DNA of 64,000 nucleotides from Kuschelorhynchus macadamiae (GCA_030620095.1 JAUTXW010002390.1:373538-437537), one strand, 5' to 3'. Counted from the first letter of the stretch, positions 12,091-24,059 are shown. Numbers and translations: made by a program. Notes: generated by a model from the letters alone, not told the origin.

Positions 12091-13640
12091 TAAAAAGTAA
12101 AAAATTATATTTTATTCTATCTCGAAAATTTCACTTTATGACGTCAAAATAATAAGGCAATATTAGATATTACGACACTCAATACATGTATATTTTTGTG
12201 ATCCAGTAATTAGGAATTAATTTAAAACATAGACTTGATAAAGTCCAATTTTGAAGATAGAGTAATACTTTATTTTTTACTTTTTAATGTTTTTTTTTGA
12301 GCCGGTTCTATTTTTTTATAAGCATTTTTATTTAACTTACATTTATATAAAAAATGCCAAAAGGTGAAATTATGTCAGTGAAAAAGCGACTGCGAAAACT
12401 TAAGTTACATAAATCTAAATTATTTTACCTAAATCAGTAGCACATACGGAGACTGCTTTTGGGGGGGGGGGGTTAACACATGGATTATTCTTTTAGATCG
12501 ATATTAATAAAAATAGTTGAATAAACTTGCAAACATAGGATACTTAACTTTAGACTTACCCCCTCTCAATGCTCCACTAACCTAAATAAAATAGTAGCAA
12601 GCCCAAAACATTTAATGGCAACTATCTAATTGTAGAGCAGTTTGCAGAGTAAATATACATCAGTGCGATATAATAATCGTTTTACCTGATTTCAGGTCTA
12701 TGATATCAAGAACCTTAGCAATTCCAATATTAAAATCAAAATAAATGTCCATTAAAGCTAATGAGGCTAAATTATCATTTGATATCTTTACTTACATACG
12801 TTTTTAGCCTTTGAAGTATATAGTAATTTCTCTTAGCAGTTGGGGTTGTTACCCGCAAAAGAAAAAATAATTTTAAATACACACTATAAAAATAGTTTTT
12901 GTCTTTTCAAAAAAAATGTTTTATAAGCAAATATCTTAGTGTTCAATTTTTTCTATATTTTAGCCCAAACATATAAATCACTCCTTTCTAGATTTTTATC
13001 GTTTCAAATTTACCTTAATCATTTCCACGAGAAATTTAATACTTCGAAATATTACCTTTATTTTTAGACCTCTGCTGCACAATTGCCAATGTAACATATT
13101 TATACTGATTTTTGTACTTTTAGTATATTTGCGAAACTCTGCGATTGCTCACCTACCTTAAAAAATAAAACAAACGCACAAGTAAAAGTGATTTATTCAG
13201 TTTAAAAGTAACATTAAAAACCTTGCTTTTAATAAAAAATCGTCTGGATTTTATAGTAATCCAGAGTGAACTAAAACCACTTCTTTCTAACCTTTTTTTA
13301 AATAGAAACATTTTTTCTGTCCTCTGTTAGACTATAAATACAATCAATTTCGATAACTTCAAGGCATTACTCAGTTTAATTGAATTGAGTTCTTTTTTTT
13401 GTTGTACATTTATTGGACACGTGTTTAGGGCTTCCAAGGCAAAAATAATCATGTTAATGTAGAATAACTATATTCTTTCATGCACATTGTCATGAACTGT
13501 AATTGTTTTAATCAATTATTAAATTCGGTTTATTTATAGTTGGACTAAAATATAACCATTAACTATCTGTTTCGTTATTGGTTAAGTTAAAAAGAGAAAA
13601 CCAACTCATCAGTGGTGACACACCCATTGTACTTGATTTT
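12091..13640. other. No gene recognised
   Basis: AT-rich DNA with a G homopolymer of about 12 bases near 12462-12473. No open frame, RNA or mobile element was recognised. Confidence 0.5.
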
Positions 13641-14257
13641 ACTTCTCTCGTAATAGAGAAGTATTGTAGGCGTGAATAAAAAAACACCCTCAGAGATTTT
13701 TTCAGATCTTCACGTTTCAGGGTCCCTAAATGCCTGTCTGTCTGTTCACGCCATATCTAAAAAACTACTTACCATATTGACTCTAAATTCTGGACAAAAA
13801 TTAAGGGTGATATGGGAATGACCTGGTAACATTTTGGTAAACATTCAATAGGCCGAAACAAAATGACGGCATAGTGAAATGTTAAAAAAAAATACTTATC
13901 CAATTTATCTCATATTTTGCACAAACATCAAGTATTGTGTTAGAGCTGGTAACATTTTGGTATGAATCGAAAATATCGGAAGAAAATGGCGGCTTAACAT
14001 TATATTTAAAAATTCAGCCTAAAAAAACTAGTTAATGGATTTATTTCAAATTGTGTGCCATAACTAATTGTAGTACAGGGATCAACTAATAAAATTGTTG
14101 CACTAATTCAAGATAACCGAACAAAATAGCGGCCAAATAAAATATTCATAATCGTAAAAAATCATCCTCTTTTACACATATCTTTACGTTTTAGCGTTCC
14201 TAGATGCCAAAAAATATTTTTTATCAATTCCGTCGCTCCATCTGTCGGTCTGTTTGG
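13641..14257 (-). repeat. CAGA/hairpin dispersed repeat, inverted copy
   Basis: Same family in reverse orientation. It starts with the terminal hairpin (ACTTCTCTCGTAATAGAGAA at 13641-13660), then 'cagatcttcacgtttcagggtccctaa', a 'ctgtctgtctgt' tract and two or three internal iterations with 'aaaatgacggc' and 'aaaatggcggc'. A second partial head begins near 14160 ('atctttacgttttagcgttcctag'). Confidence 0.75.
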
Positions 14258-14410
14258 ATGGAAAAATACAAAGTGTTTTCATTCCGGGTGTACATCCGTT
14301 TACTACTGTTGTTATGAAAAGAACAGTTTTGCTGACATTTCGTCAAAATCACATTTGGCACTTTCGAGGCTTTCTTTCTCACCTCCGAATAGAGACTGAA
14401 GTGTTAGTGA
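14258..14410 (+). repeat. Direct repeat flanking a Penelope-like element (left copy, pLTR-like)
   Basis: The block 'gatggaaaaatac..gt.tt.attccgggtgtacat' through 'ttttgctgacatttcgtc' and 'cacatttggca' recurs at 15487-15612 in the same orientation with about 80% similarity by eye. The pair brackets the Penelope-like coding remnants, as Penelope pseudo-LTRs do. Confidence 0.6.
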
Positions 14411-15107
14411 CTACGAAGTTTCCTTTTGCACCCCCACCCGGGGCCGAAGGTTATATCTGAGCGGTCGTTGGCCATTATTTAGGTTTTACGGATGTTGCTG
14501 TTGCGATAATTGCGCTTCATATTTTGTGATTTTATATTTGTCGATTACTGTCTTCCATACTGTTGCTAGTTTTAATGATTCATCCCTTTGTTTTTCAATT
14601 TCTGTAGCTTCTCGAATTAATCTGATCTTATAATGCTCTATATTGGGAATCTCCCTACTCGCATCGAAGTTTATTTAGTGGCCTGATGATATAGGAATAA
14701 AGCTGAGATTATTTGTTAGTTTCTGATACCGAGTTTATGCTCTATAGTTGTTTGTAGCTTGTGTATTATTTGTATAATATATTTTTTAGGAATTATTCTT
14801 ATTCCGTCTGTTGTGTTTACATATTCAATTGTGCTGGGTGAAAATGAGATCTTGCATTTAAATATCTGACGGTATGTGTTGGTTTTCTATACACGGTGTA
14901 TTTGAAATGTTCGTTATGCAATTTTGTTACCAGAACATCTAAAAATAAAAGTTTGTTGTTTTCCTCTAACTTTAGAGTAAATTGTATTCTGGGATTGAAT
15001 TTACGTGAGTCAGAAATGTTTCGAGCTCTGTTGCCGTGTAATAAATATGTCATATACAATATATATATTCGCGACAAATGGTGATAGCGAGGACCCCATT
15101 GGAGCAC
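14411..15107 (-). pseudogene. Penelope-like element remnant, minus strand
   Basis: Read on the minus strand from 15107 downward. The segment has an APMGSSLSP-like motif (decayed, around 15075-15107). It is followed by NPRIQFTLKLEENNKLLFLD and YRKPTHTVRYLNARSHFHPA, the RT-thumb block of Penelope-like elements (compare 8458-8667). Further on, about 14490-14650, it reads HYKIRLIREATEIEKQ and ATVWKTVIDKYK, the C-terminal tail after the endonuclease. The middle, including most of the GIY-YIG core, is deleted or scrambled, so the gene is inactive. Confidence 0.75.
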
Positions 15108-15120
15108 CCAGTAGTCGCGA

Positions 15121-15365
15121 ATTTATTCAAGCCACAAACAACTATAGGTAAACTACTTGGAAACGCACATGGCAAAATTAAATTGGAAAACCACGGTGTA
15201 TACAGGATTCCGTGCCAGGACGGTACAAAGTAGTACGTCGGCCAAACTAACAGGTGGATATCAGCAAGAGTACAAGAGGATAAACTCAGCATCAAAAACA
15301 AACAACCTCAGCTTTATTCCTACATCATCAGGAAACCAGCCACAAAATATATTTCGATGGATGTA
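15121..15365 (+). pseudogene. GIY-YIG endonuclease fragment of a Penelope-like element, plus strand
   Basis: Plus-strand reading in broken frames gives KLLGNAHGKIKLENHGVYRI followed by PCQDGTKYYVGQTNRWISAR. This is a GIY-YIG core in which VYRIPC..YYVGQT is the nuclease signature. The fragment then continues RVQED and KNKQPQLYSYIIRKP. It lies immediately beside the minus-strand RT remnant and in the opposite orientation, giving a head-to-head Penelope arrangement like the one at 62.2-64.0 kb. Confidence 0.7.
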
Positions 15366-15391
15366 GGGTGGTTGCCAATATACAGCATTAA

Positions 15392-15394
<3 letters not shown>

Positions 15395-15472
<78 letters not shown>
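15395..15472. repeat. (TA)n microsatellite
   Basis: About 39 uninterrupted TA units between the Penelope fragment and the right flanking direct repeat. Confidence 0.98.
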
Positions 15473-15474
<2 letters not shown>

Positions 15475-15486
15475 TAGTTCTTCAAG

Positions 15487-15612
15487 GATGGAAAAATACG
15501 TTTTTATTCCGGGTGTACATCTGTTCACTACTGCCGTTTTGAAAAGAATAGTTTTGCTGACGTTTGCTCCAAAATCACATTTGGCATTTTTGAAGTTTTC
15601 CTTCTCACGCCC
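15487..15612 (+). repeat. Direct repeat flanking a Penelope-like element (right copy)
   Basis: Matches 14258-14410 in the same orientation: 'ggatggaaaaatac', 'tattccgggtgtacatc', 'ttttgctgacgttt', 'aaaatcacatttggca'. Confidence 0.6.
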
Positions 15613-16690
15613 GTCTATACGTTTTTGAGCTAAATAATTAATAATTTTTTAAAAAAGAAATCCGCCTGAAATAAATTGGGCATATATTGCAGTGCGCACA
15701 CACAATGTGGCAGCTGCTGAAACTGTCTCCCCGTATTCTATTTTCGTTCAATTTAGAAGTTAATTTCTTTCTTCCAGATATTCAAAAGATAAAGTTAGTA
15801 TAATAAAGAGAAAAGAAAAAAAAACATTTTAAGAAAAAAAGTCGGATTTTGAACTTTAAAGGTTCTCAAAAAGTGAAGAAGAAAGAAGAAAAAACCGAAA
15901 ACTCTTAAAAAGTAGGCATTTGAAGCTCTCGGCTGATAACAATTGTAAAGAAATACGGTATTTTCTGAGGTTTTTATTTTGGAAAGATTACACTAAAGAC
16001 TAATTATATTGTACTGTTTTCAAGAAATTTTCCTTTTAAATTATTTTTTAAACAGCAAAAAAATATAATTTTTCGTCGAGCGATTGTAAATTTAGCTCCC
16101 GATGGGTTTACACTTTTTAAATTTTTCTCTTGACAGATCAGTGGTACAGAATAAATATAAGTTCAGATCAATTTATCTCTAAAATTAACATATTTAGAAC
16201 AAAATAAAAAACAAAAGAAAAACAAGAGGATTATTTTTGTTTAGTATTTTCTCACCCTTTAATTTGGATTGACATAGTGGACGCTCTATCTACAATATTT
16301 TAGCCGATATTAATCGAAAAATCATTTTTGTACTTTTTTTAACTTGCGAAGAATATTATGATGTAAATTTTGGATATTTGAAAAGACGCCTCAAAGAGCT
16401 ACTTTGACTAGCAAAAAAATGGTTTAAGCTTTTTTCTCACATTTTATTACCTTACAGTTTTCAGTGAATATTAAGATAATACATATTGTATACCAAACTC
16501 TCTAGATTGCAAATATTTAAAATACCCAAGGTGTACTATTAAGAAATTAGCTCGGATTTAAACAAAAGTGCCAAAGGAAGCCTTATAAAATGGCACTCAT
16601 ATAGCTCATTACTCTCTATATGCTATCTTGTTTTCTTTTTTTACTCAGCTCGTAGGCATATCTTTCACATTCTGCTCGAAGCAGTATTTG
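15613..16690. other. No gene recognised
   Basis: AT-rich, purine-tract-rich DNA. No coding, RNA or repeat feature was identified. Confidence 0.5.
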
Positions 16691-16905
16691 TATCTGTATT
16701 GTATTTTGATCCCGAAACACATGTTTCGTTACTTCTGTCGGTCTGTTGTTCTGTCTCTATGGCCTGTTTTTAGGTTTCGCGCGTCCAAAACTATCTATTC
16801 CATTGACTTGAAATTATATAGTATATATTAAGGATGGAAAGATAATATTTTACTATGGATCCAGTATTGCGGAACAAAATATCGGCCTCTCAAAATGATA
16901 AAACA
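16691..16905 (-). repeat. Degenerate CAGA/hairpin repeat fragment
   Basis: Contains 'cttctgtcggtctgttgttctgtct' and 'gcggaacaaaatatcggcc', the diverged, reverse-oriented hallmarks of the family seen at 13641-14257. Confidence 0.5.
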
Positions 16906-16956
16906 ATGAATAAGAAATTATTTATGTTGCAATCTACCACATAGGTAGTATTTTCA

Positions 16957-16958
<2 letters not shown>

Positions 16959-17029
<71 letters not shown>
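16959..17029. repeat. (TA)n microsatellite
   Basis: About 35 uninterrupted TA units. Confidence 0.98.
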
Positions 17030-17032
<3 letters not shown>

Positions 17033-17699
17033 GGCATTGCGTTTGTTACGGAAATTTTCTAATCTTAAAACCTATAATCAAAATTTTGAGATGTCCTGTA
17101 TATTACCAACCCAAGAGAAAGGTTATTTCATTTCAAACAGATCTTTATATGAATATATTAGCATACTAGTTTTGGAATTGTCAATCCAAACTTCTGCTGA
17201 TTCTAAATATACCAACTTGTTATTGGTATTCTTTTAAATATTTTAATCTGTCTTTAAAAAATGTTTTTTATATAATGTGGCAGTGTTGTGTTGTTAACTT
17301 GGAACTTTAAAAATAAAAAATTCAAAATTCTAAGCTGTAAAATTTGCCTTTATGAATGAAATGTTGGTAGGTCTACCCACAAAGATAAAAAACAAAGCTG
17401 TGCTGTTTTTCTTAAATCAAGCAAATGTTGTGGTCTTGTGTTAATAAGAATTGTAAAAAAATTATAAAAGCTAACTAACGCAATTTCAAATTTACTTTTA
17501 AACATTCTTACTTACGATAATTTAATTTATTATTTCAATTTGAGTATAAAAGACAACCTGAAAATTTGTAGTCGCATTTAAGTAAAAAAACAATAAAACA
17601 TAAGATATTTTATTAAAAAAGTATTTTAGACATATCTTATTTTCCGTACACGGTAATTTCCTTTGCCCGGAACATTCCTCTTAATAAATATTTTCTTTT
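17030..17699. other. No gene recognised
   Basis: AT-rich DNA with only short open frames that resemble nothing I know. A TACAGGG terminus-like sequence follows the (TA)n array at 17028. Confidence 0.45.
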
Positions 17700-18885
17700 A
17701 TTAGGGCTAGTGAAGTGCGGCGCAATTTTGTTCTGTAAATAGTCGTTTAGTAACACATATAAACTGCCGTTTCAATCATTTTTATTGGGCGACATCGTGT
17801 TCCATCATTCCTACCAATATTTTACCAGTTTCGACCAATGCCACACTTGATTTTTGGGCATTTAAAATAAAATCAATAAGCTCTCGACTGACCCACCGCC
17901 ATTTTGTTACGTTATGTTGAATTCGTATCAGTTTATCCCTATATCACATTCAATTTTCCTACAAAATTTAAAGTCAATTGAATAAGATTTATTTATGTTG
18001 ATTTAAATAAAAAAAAATGGCCGCCATTTTGTTCCGCCATCTTGAATTCGTTCCAAAACTTGACCAGTTTATCTCTATATCACACTTAATGCTGGCACCA
18101 AATTACCATCTCATTTTTATGTAACATTTGATTTTTGTGTAAAATTTGAGGTAAATTAGATAATAAGTTTTTCTAGTAATATTTTTTTAACATTTCACTA
18201 GGCTGCCATCTTGTTTCAGCATATTGGATTTTTATCAAAATACTACCAAGTCATCCCCATATGACCCTTAATTTTTGACTAAAATTTGAAGTCAATCTGA
18301 TGAGTAGTTTTTAAGTTATGTTGCGAACTGACAGACAGACAAACTGACAGACGGACCAAAAGAAACCTGAGGGGATGATTTTTTTCACGACTACAAACAT
18401 TTTATTTGGCCGCCATCTTGAATTAGTACTACATTTTTAATAGTTCATCTCTATACTCTAATTAGTTCATTAAGTAGTTTTTTCAGGCTGAATTTTTAAA
18501 TATTTTATTAAGCCGCCATTTTGTTCCGCTATCTTGAATTCGTACCAAAATTTTACTAGTTGATTTCCACATAATACTCGATTTTTATGCAAAATTTGAG
18601 ATAAATTGGTTAAGCAGTTTTTTAGTAATAATTTGTTTTATCATTTCACTAAACCGCCATTTTGTTTTACCATATTGAATTTTTACCAAAATGTTACTAG
18701 CTGATCCACATATGACCATTTACAAAATTTAAAGTCAGTCGGGTGAGTAGTTTTTAGCAATGCCAAACAGACAGACCGGCAGATAGACAGACAGACAGCC
18801 CCACGGAATTGTCTGAAATGAAAAGTCTCTGAGGGTGATTTTTTCGAGATTACATTACTTCCCTTTTACGAGGGAAGTAAAAATT
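17700..18885 (+). repeat. CAGA/hairpin dispersed repeat, longest copy
   Basis: About 1.2 kb with at least six iterations of a 'ccgccattttgtt..gccatcttgaattcg' motif, starting near 17888, 18013, 18202, 18411, 18512 and 18653. They are separated by 'ttaccagtt.atctctatatcacact' and 'aaaatttgaagtcaat.ggat' blocks. Two CAGA tracts occur (about 18325-18350 and 18770-18800). It ends with 'attacattacttcccttttacgagggaagtaaaa', whose 18859-18880 portion is a perfect-stem hairpin. Confidence 0.85.
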
Positions 18886-19499
18886 GAAACTCGTAAATGT
18901 GAATTTCAATTCTTAGTATACTTTCATAACAAATAAATAACAAATCTCAGATGCAAGAATAATATATTAAAATTAATCACTTTGTGGAAAAAAATCTTGA
19001 AATCGGCAAAACGTCTTTAGATATGACCCTAGTGAATAAAGAAAGGTGACAAGAAAAAAGAATCACGTTTTAAATAAGTTACAATTACTTGTCAAATAAA
19101 ATTTGACAAATAATAAAACTGATAGCAGGAGTAATTGAAAGACTCTGCATAATATACATACTCCTTTTTTTAAGCGAAAAGTATGTATTCGACTGCATTT
19201 ATATACATTTATCTGGTATACCTACCGTCTAGCCTACGTGTCTGATAAAGTAAATTTAGATTCCTGACAACTCGGGGAATAACAAAATAGGAACAGAGAA
19301 AAAATTCGTCCTCGCAAAAATGAGACAAGGTGGAACAAGTCTCGTCTATTAAAACTTTGATTGCGACTCTCCTCCGCGTCTGATATTGGAGTAGTATTTT
19401 AAAAACATTTATATCAACCAATACCCTAAATATCAGACGAACACCTCTATAGCATCGACTTATATGCAAAAATATGTTATTCGGTATATAAATCTGTTC
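18886..19499. other. No gene recognised
   Basis: A 137-codon minus-strand open frame runs from 19622 to 19209. Its N-terminal third overlaps a dispersed repeat and the rest matches nothing I know, so I do not call a gene. Confidence 0.4.
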
Positions 19500-19790
19500 A
19501 AAATTAATAGGTTCGGTGTGAAATTTGCAACTGATTTGTCGCTGTTTAAGCTTGCGGCTTAATTTAAAAGTCCGCAAAAACAAGTGGTTCTTTTGATTAA
19601 TTAGATTAAATTGCATGACCAAATATACGAAATAAAGAACGCCTTTGTGCGGTATAACCCGGACGTTACCACTTCACCTAATAAGCATGGTTCAGGAATA
19701 GGCTGTTTAAATGGATTAAATTTCTAACTTCTAAACAGTTAACACTCAGGAATAAAAAGGTGCGTGGAAAGTAGTTTTATGTTTAGCTTT
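19500..19790. repeat. Dispersed repeat shared with 35650-35945
   Basis: Blocks shared in order: 'aaattgcatgac.aaa.a.acgaa', 'aagaacgcc', 'ggacgttaccactt', 'aataagc.t', 'ggataggctgtttaa..ggattaaa'. About 70% similar by eye. The nature of the element is unknown. Confidence 0.6.
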
Positions 19791-20329
19791 TCAGGCTATT
19801 CCGTGCAAAAATTTATTTCAATTTGAAAAAAATTTATAAATAGGTATATTTTTCTATAGAATCAAGAAATTTCAGTTGTTGTAAAATTTACATGAGATAA
19901 GCTTTCCAAAAATGTTTAATAGAGCATATCTAATTACAAGATTCAATAACATATTTACTTCTAAAATAACATAAAAAGGTTCGAATCGGCCACTTGTGAC
20001 AACAATCTTCATTTAACACTAAAAACATTGAATGTCTTAGGCATATTTTGTAAAATACCTATATTATGTTAAAGTTTAATATGCATACTAGTAAATCAAA
20101 TGAACAAAACACCTTGGTTGCTACATTCCCAGAATGCATTTTTGATATGCCTTTGTTATACCATTTTCCAAAGTGCGATGGGGCGTATTTTATCAGTGCC
20201 GGTATAGTGAATTTGCAAATACCCTGTTTTATTTCCAATTGAACAGCGAGGCAGGTTTGGATTTAGCGTTTCATGCTTTAAATTCGGAAGCAAAATTATA
20301 TATAATTAGATATAAGCCTTACTGTAAAT
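19791..20329. other. No gene recognised
   Basis: AT-rich sequence with no supported feature. Confidence 0.5.
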
Positions 20330-20725
20330 AAATATCGAGACATTTTGGAAAATGTTGTGCCTGAGATAAGAGAAGATGTTTCCTTGGCGCGTCCTAATAA
20401 CTTACTTGTGCAGTAAGCTAGAGCTTTCGATCACAATACGCAAATTGGAAGATCTTATCTAGATACAAACCTCCCAGGCCACTAGATTGAAATAACCGGA
20501 CTTATAAGATGACCGCCTAAATTACCCGATTTATTCGTATTGGATTTCTTTTGAGCTTGAAAATAAAATTTATAGTGTGCAGTACCAACCAATAGCAGAT
20601 TTAAGAAAAGCCATCGAAAGAGTTTTTGGAGAGTTACAGGCGCGGCCTCGTCTTATTTAAAACGTCCCGAGATGAATAAGAACTATGTGTGAAACATATC
20701 TAAGATATAACGGAGAAAATTTTTG
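20330..20725 (+). pseudogene. Decayed mariner-like (DD41D-type) transposase fragment
   Basis: Plus-strand fragments read ILENVVPEIREDV, then a lost QQDG region, then GH..IEITGLIR, PPKLPD, LDFF and KIYSVQYQPIADLRKAIERV with FGELQ. This order matches the C-terminal half of the complete mariner-like copy at 47879-49698. Multiple frameshifts and stops make it a pseudogene. Confidence 0.65.
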
Positions 20726-21837
20726 AAAATATTTATGAGAAAGTTGTCTATATTTTCATTTTCATTCAAATTTAGATTTTCTAGTTATAACCAGGTTTCA
20801 TGTAATTAATTTCATTCAGTTATTATCTTTTATTTTTGTATGATATCACAAGTAATAATACTGCTAACCAAAATAAAAAAATAAGGTTTTAATTAACGAA
20901 GAGGCAAATATTGCATTTATATTGAAAATGATCATAGAATGTTATATATTTTTGAAAAACTAAAAACATCCACGAAAAAAACCACAACATAAAAAAATCA
21001 TACTATATTCCTTTTTTTAATACCATTTTTTTCTTTGCTAATTGGATTTTTCGGTAAGGTGCATATTTTAATAATTAAAAAAAAACGCATTTTTAATTTA
21101 TTTGTTTTGATATAATATTTGAAAATAAGATGAAATATGTTTCTAAAGATAATATTTTACATTCACTGGATAATTACCAGTTTAAGTTTGCTAGAGCCAG
21201 TTAAAATAATTAAGTTTACAGTAATAATAAAATGTTCCTATATTTTCTAGCCTAAGTAAAACTTTTTGTAAATGTCAAATACCAGCTAATATATATTTAT
21301 TTTTCCGGTAGTCACGTCTGGCGCCACTTCTGATATTCCTACTCATAACTAAGAATTGCGGCAAAATTGAGTGTGGTTGAATTTTGTCTTGGTTTTTCTG
21401 TCTTTAATCTCGACCTAAGTTTTAACAAGCGACTACTTTTATTACTTTTTTACTTTTGTGTTGTAATATTGTTAGTTAGTTTAGAAGTTATCCTCATTAT
21501 CTGTATTTAATTAAAGCCCTACGACTTTGGACTCGATGGGAAAAGGGTTCTGGTGAATTATGTAAATTAAATACATTAAAGCAACGTAATGAGATATAAA
21601 TGTGGCTGTTTTAATGATGTGGATATTTTGACAAAGCCTATTTCATATATTTTTTATCTCTTTGTCATTCTTTTGTAAGTGAAATGTGAAAATATGGTCC
21701 ACAAAAGTATTAGTGCGGCTTATTTCTTATACAATATTACAACATACATATTTTTAGTTCAAAAGTGTCAAACAAAAAATAAACAAGTTATATTTTATAA
21801 AGTACTCTTTACATTCGTAATTTAAGAGTATTTCCTC
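20726..21837. other. No gene recognised
   Basis: AT-rich DNA. No open frame over 60 codons of recognisable type and no clear repeat. Confidence 0.5.
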
Positions 21838-22110
21838 AATAGCAAATTACGGTTCCATAAACTAGCGGTTCATCAGTTTTCGCGATCTATTTTATATAAA
21901 TATTGCAATATACTTACGTCAGCATTTATGTTTATATAATATCTAGACTTGTAAAGTTAGTATAAGTTGTTATACTGTTATGTTTTAGTGTAATGGAGAA
22001 TAGTGAAAGAGTATTTCAGGATCCTTGTTTTTTAGCCTTTGTCAACTAGCAAACAACCTCTTGTAAGGGAAACTCTTTATAAATTTATCCTATAAAATTA
22101 ATAAAAAAGT
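21838..22110 (+). repeat. Probable 5' LTR of the Ty3/gypsy element
   Basis: The block 'ttacggttccat..a.c..g..catcagtttt.gcgacct' followed by 'atattgcaatatactta' and 'agactagtaaa.ttag' recurs at about 35396-35640 in the same orientation. The two copies bracket a split gypsy polymerase, so they fit an old LTR pair. They have diverged strongly and exact ends are not resolved. Confidence 0.6.
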
Positions 22111-22346
22111 GCAAATTTAGTTTAGTATAGTGACTCTAGTGATTAAATGTTTTAGTGTAATATATTTGTTGTAAGCATAACTTATATCTACTGAACAAGA
22201 TTTACTTCTACACTTTAGTGCCCTTTCTCTTAATACTACAAACGAAACTATCAACCCTACTGCCCTTACTTCTAATTCTACTCTCCCAATTCAAGATTTT
22301 AACTTAAACTTTCCTGTTTTGGCTAGCTCACCTAAAAAGAAATATC

Positions 22347-22363
22347 TATATGTATATATATAT

Positions 22364-22419
<56 letters not shown>

Positions 22420-22423
22420 TCAA
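22347..22423. repeat. (TA)n-rich microsatellite, interrupted
   Basis: TA array with TATG and TACACA interruptions. Confidence 0.95.
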
Positions 22424-22876
22424 TTTTATCCACGTTGCTACCATGTTACTAAATCAATTTTTGAATAATTCTGACTCTAACTGCTTTCAATATAATTCAT
22501 ATAATTGCCCAAGACATCATAAGTAAACGTCAAGGAAAAGCAAAAGAAATAATTTCAATATATGGTTGTATCGACTCGCACTCCATTAGAATACCCTAAT
22601 TGAAATTTCGCAAATTAAAGAAGCGAAAATTCCCTAAGTAGAGATCTTACGAATCTAAGACAAAGTCTTACTAAAAACCTGCAACAATTATATAAAAAAG
22701 TAATGGGTCTCCTTAACATTATATATTCAGAATGCAGAATCAATACACGCCCAAATATTTTGTGACTGTACGCATACACCGCTTTTATTATTTTTCTCTA
22801 TACTACTCCAGTGTAGAAGGAGCCCATGTGATACCACGTTGAGAGGAGACCAGGCGAGTGAATTACTACAGTTCAT

Positions 22877-22882
22877 GATATA

Positions 22883-22948
<66 letters not shown>
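22877..22948. repeat. (TA)n microsatellite
   Basis: TA array with one TATG interruption near its left end. Confidence 0.97.
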
Positions 22949-22952
<4 letters not shown>

Positions 22953-23089
22953 AATATATATTTCTCATAAATTTTCATTATCCACAACACTAAATTCTAT
23001 CAATATCTACATATTCATAAAGAAGAGGTTAAGAAGCAGATATATTCAATGCCTGACCAAGGAATTAAACGATTTAGTCAGTCAGCATC

Positions 23090-24025
23090 GTCCTCATCAA
23101 TATGCGCAGTTAGCAAAATCCGACCCTGCCGGAAAAATTGCGCAACGTGGTGAACTACAGAATGGCCAACGGAAAGCCTATAGACGATAAATATCCGATT
23201 TCGAACATTACCGACGTATTAGACAAACTTGGGGACTTCAACACAATAGACCTGGCTAGTGGATTCCACCAAATAAAATGGAAGTAGATGACTTTTCAAA
23301 AATAGCATTTAATATGGAAAATGATCACTGCAAGTACGTAAAAATGCCTTTTGGATTGAAAAATGCACTGGCTACCTTCTGAAGGTAACCTAACCCAACC
23401 TAACCTAAAATGACTACAAGGAGAAATTTGTCTAGTTTACATGGACAATACAAATGTCAAGAACATATAGTAAAGAAGTCTCTTAGGATACATGATTACA
23501 CCAGATGGAATAAGACCCAACCCAGGCAAAATTAAAGCAATTTTATTACGGAATATCTAATACCGAAAACCATAAAAGAGAACCGAGATTTCTTGGTTTT
23601 CTTCGTTCTTACAGAAAATCTATCAAGGATTTTATCACAATTACTAAACAATTATTAATTGTATGCCTTAAGAAATATGTCAAGGAGGAACACGTTTTAG
23701 AATTCCTCAACTATGTAAAAATCTGTAAGAACCACCTTTCCAACGAACTGGTTTACAATACTCTGGTTTTACAACAAACCTATTCAACCTTACCGCCGAC
23801 GCAAGTAACTTTGCTATTGGAAGCGGTCTATCCCAATATGCTTAAACGATATTAAACGAGGCGGAAATCAAGTAGTCGTCCATAGAAAAAGAGATGCTCG
23901 CAAAAGTTTGAGCCATTAAATACTTTAGACCATATATCTTAGGCATAAAGTTCAAAATTCTATCCAATCACCGACCTCCTCAGTGATTATTTTCTCTAAA
24001 GGACACAAATTCTAAATCAGTCAGA
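23090..24025 (+). pseudogene. pol: Ty3/gypsy pol, 5' part (reverse transcriptase to RNase H), decayed
   Basis: Plus-strand fragments in the order of a gypsy polymerase. First comes NGKPIDDKYPISNITDVLDK with LGDFNTIDLASGFHQIK, the RT template-binding region (23166-23285). MPFGLKNAL follows (about 23343-23372). Then LVYMDN stands where the catalytic YMDD should be (about 23433-23455). Then FLGYMITPDGIRPNPGKIKA (about 23475-23545), and finally an RNase H region ending at SLKDTNSKSVR just before 24026. Stops, frameshifts and the loss of the second active-site aspartate show it is dead. The Transib insertion splits it; the frame continues at 33851 with LKLQEHDYN and KGKANINADA. Confidence 0.85.
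23389..23408 (+). repeat. Interstitial telomere-like tract, four CCTAA-type units
   Basis: CCTAA-CCCAA-CCTAA-CCTAA, i.e. the reverse complement of the insect TTAGG telomere unit with one mismatch. It interrupts the gypsy RT between the PFGLKNA and YMDD blocks. Confidence 0.75.
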
Positions 24026-24030
24026 CGGCG

Positions 24031-24035
24031 CGGCG
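24031..24035. repeat. Transib target-site duplication, left copy (CGGCG)
   Basis: CGGCG immediately before the CACAGTG end, matched by CGGCG at 33846-33850. A further CGGCG lies just outside at 24026-24030. GC-rich 5-bp duplications are the hallmark of Transib insertion. Confidence 0.92.
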
Positions 24036-24059
24036 CACAGTGATTCGATCCATATATGT
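24036..24059 (+). promoter_or_regulatory. Left Transib terminus: RSS-like heptamer and first part of spacer
   Basis: CACAGTG at 24036-24042 is identical to the consensus V(D)J recombination-signal heptamer. Seventeen spacer bases follow before the BEL insertion. The remaining six spacer bases (30147-30152) and the nonamer-like GCAAAAAAG (30153-30161) lie on the other side, giving a 23-base spacer. Confidence 0.85.
24055..24059. repeat. BEL/Pao target-site duplication, left copy (TATGT)
   Basis: TATGT directly before the LTR at 24060; the second copy is at 30142-30146, directly after the other LTR. Confidence 0.95.

Noticed and set aside
19209..19622. 137-codon minus-strand open frame as a gene
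   Set aside because: Its start lies in a dispersed repeat, the rest resembles no family, and there is no promoter or splice support.
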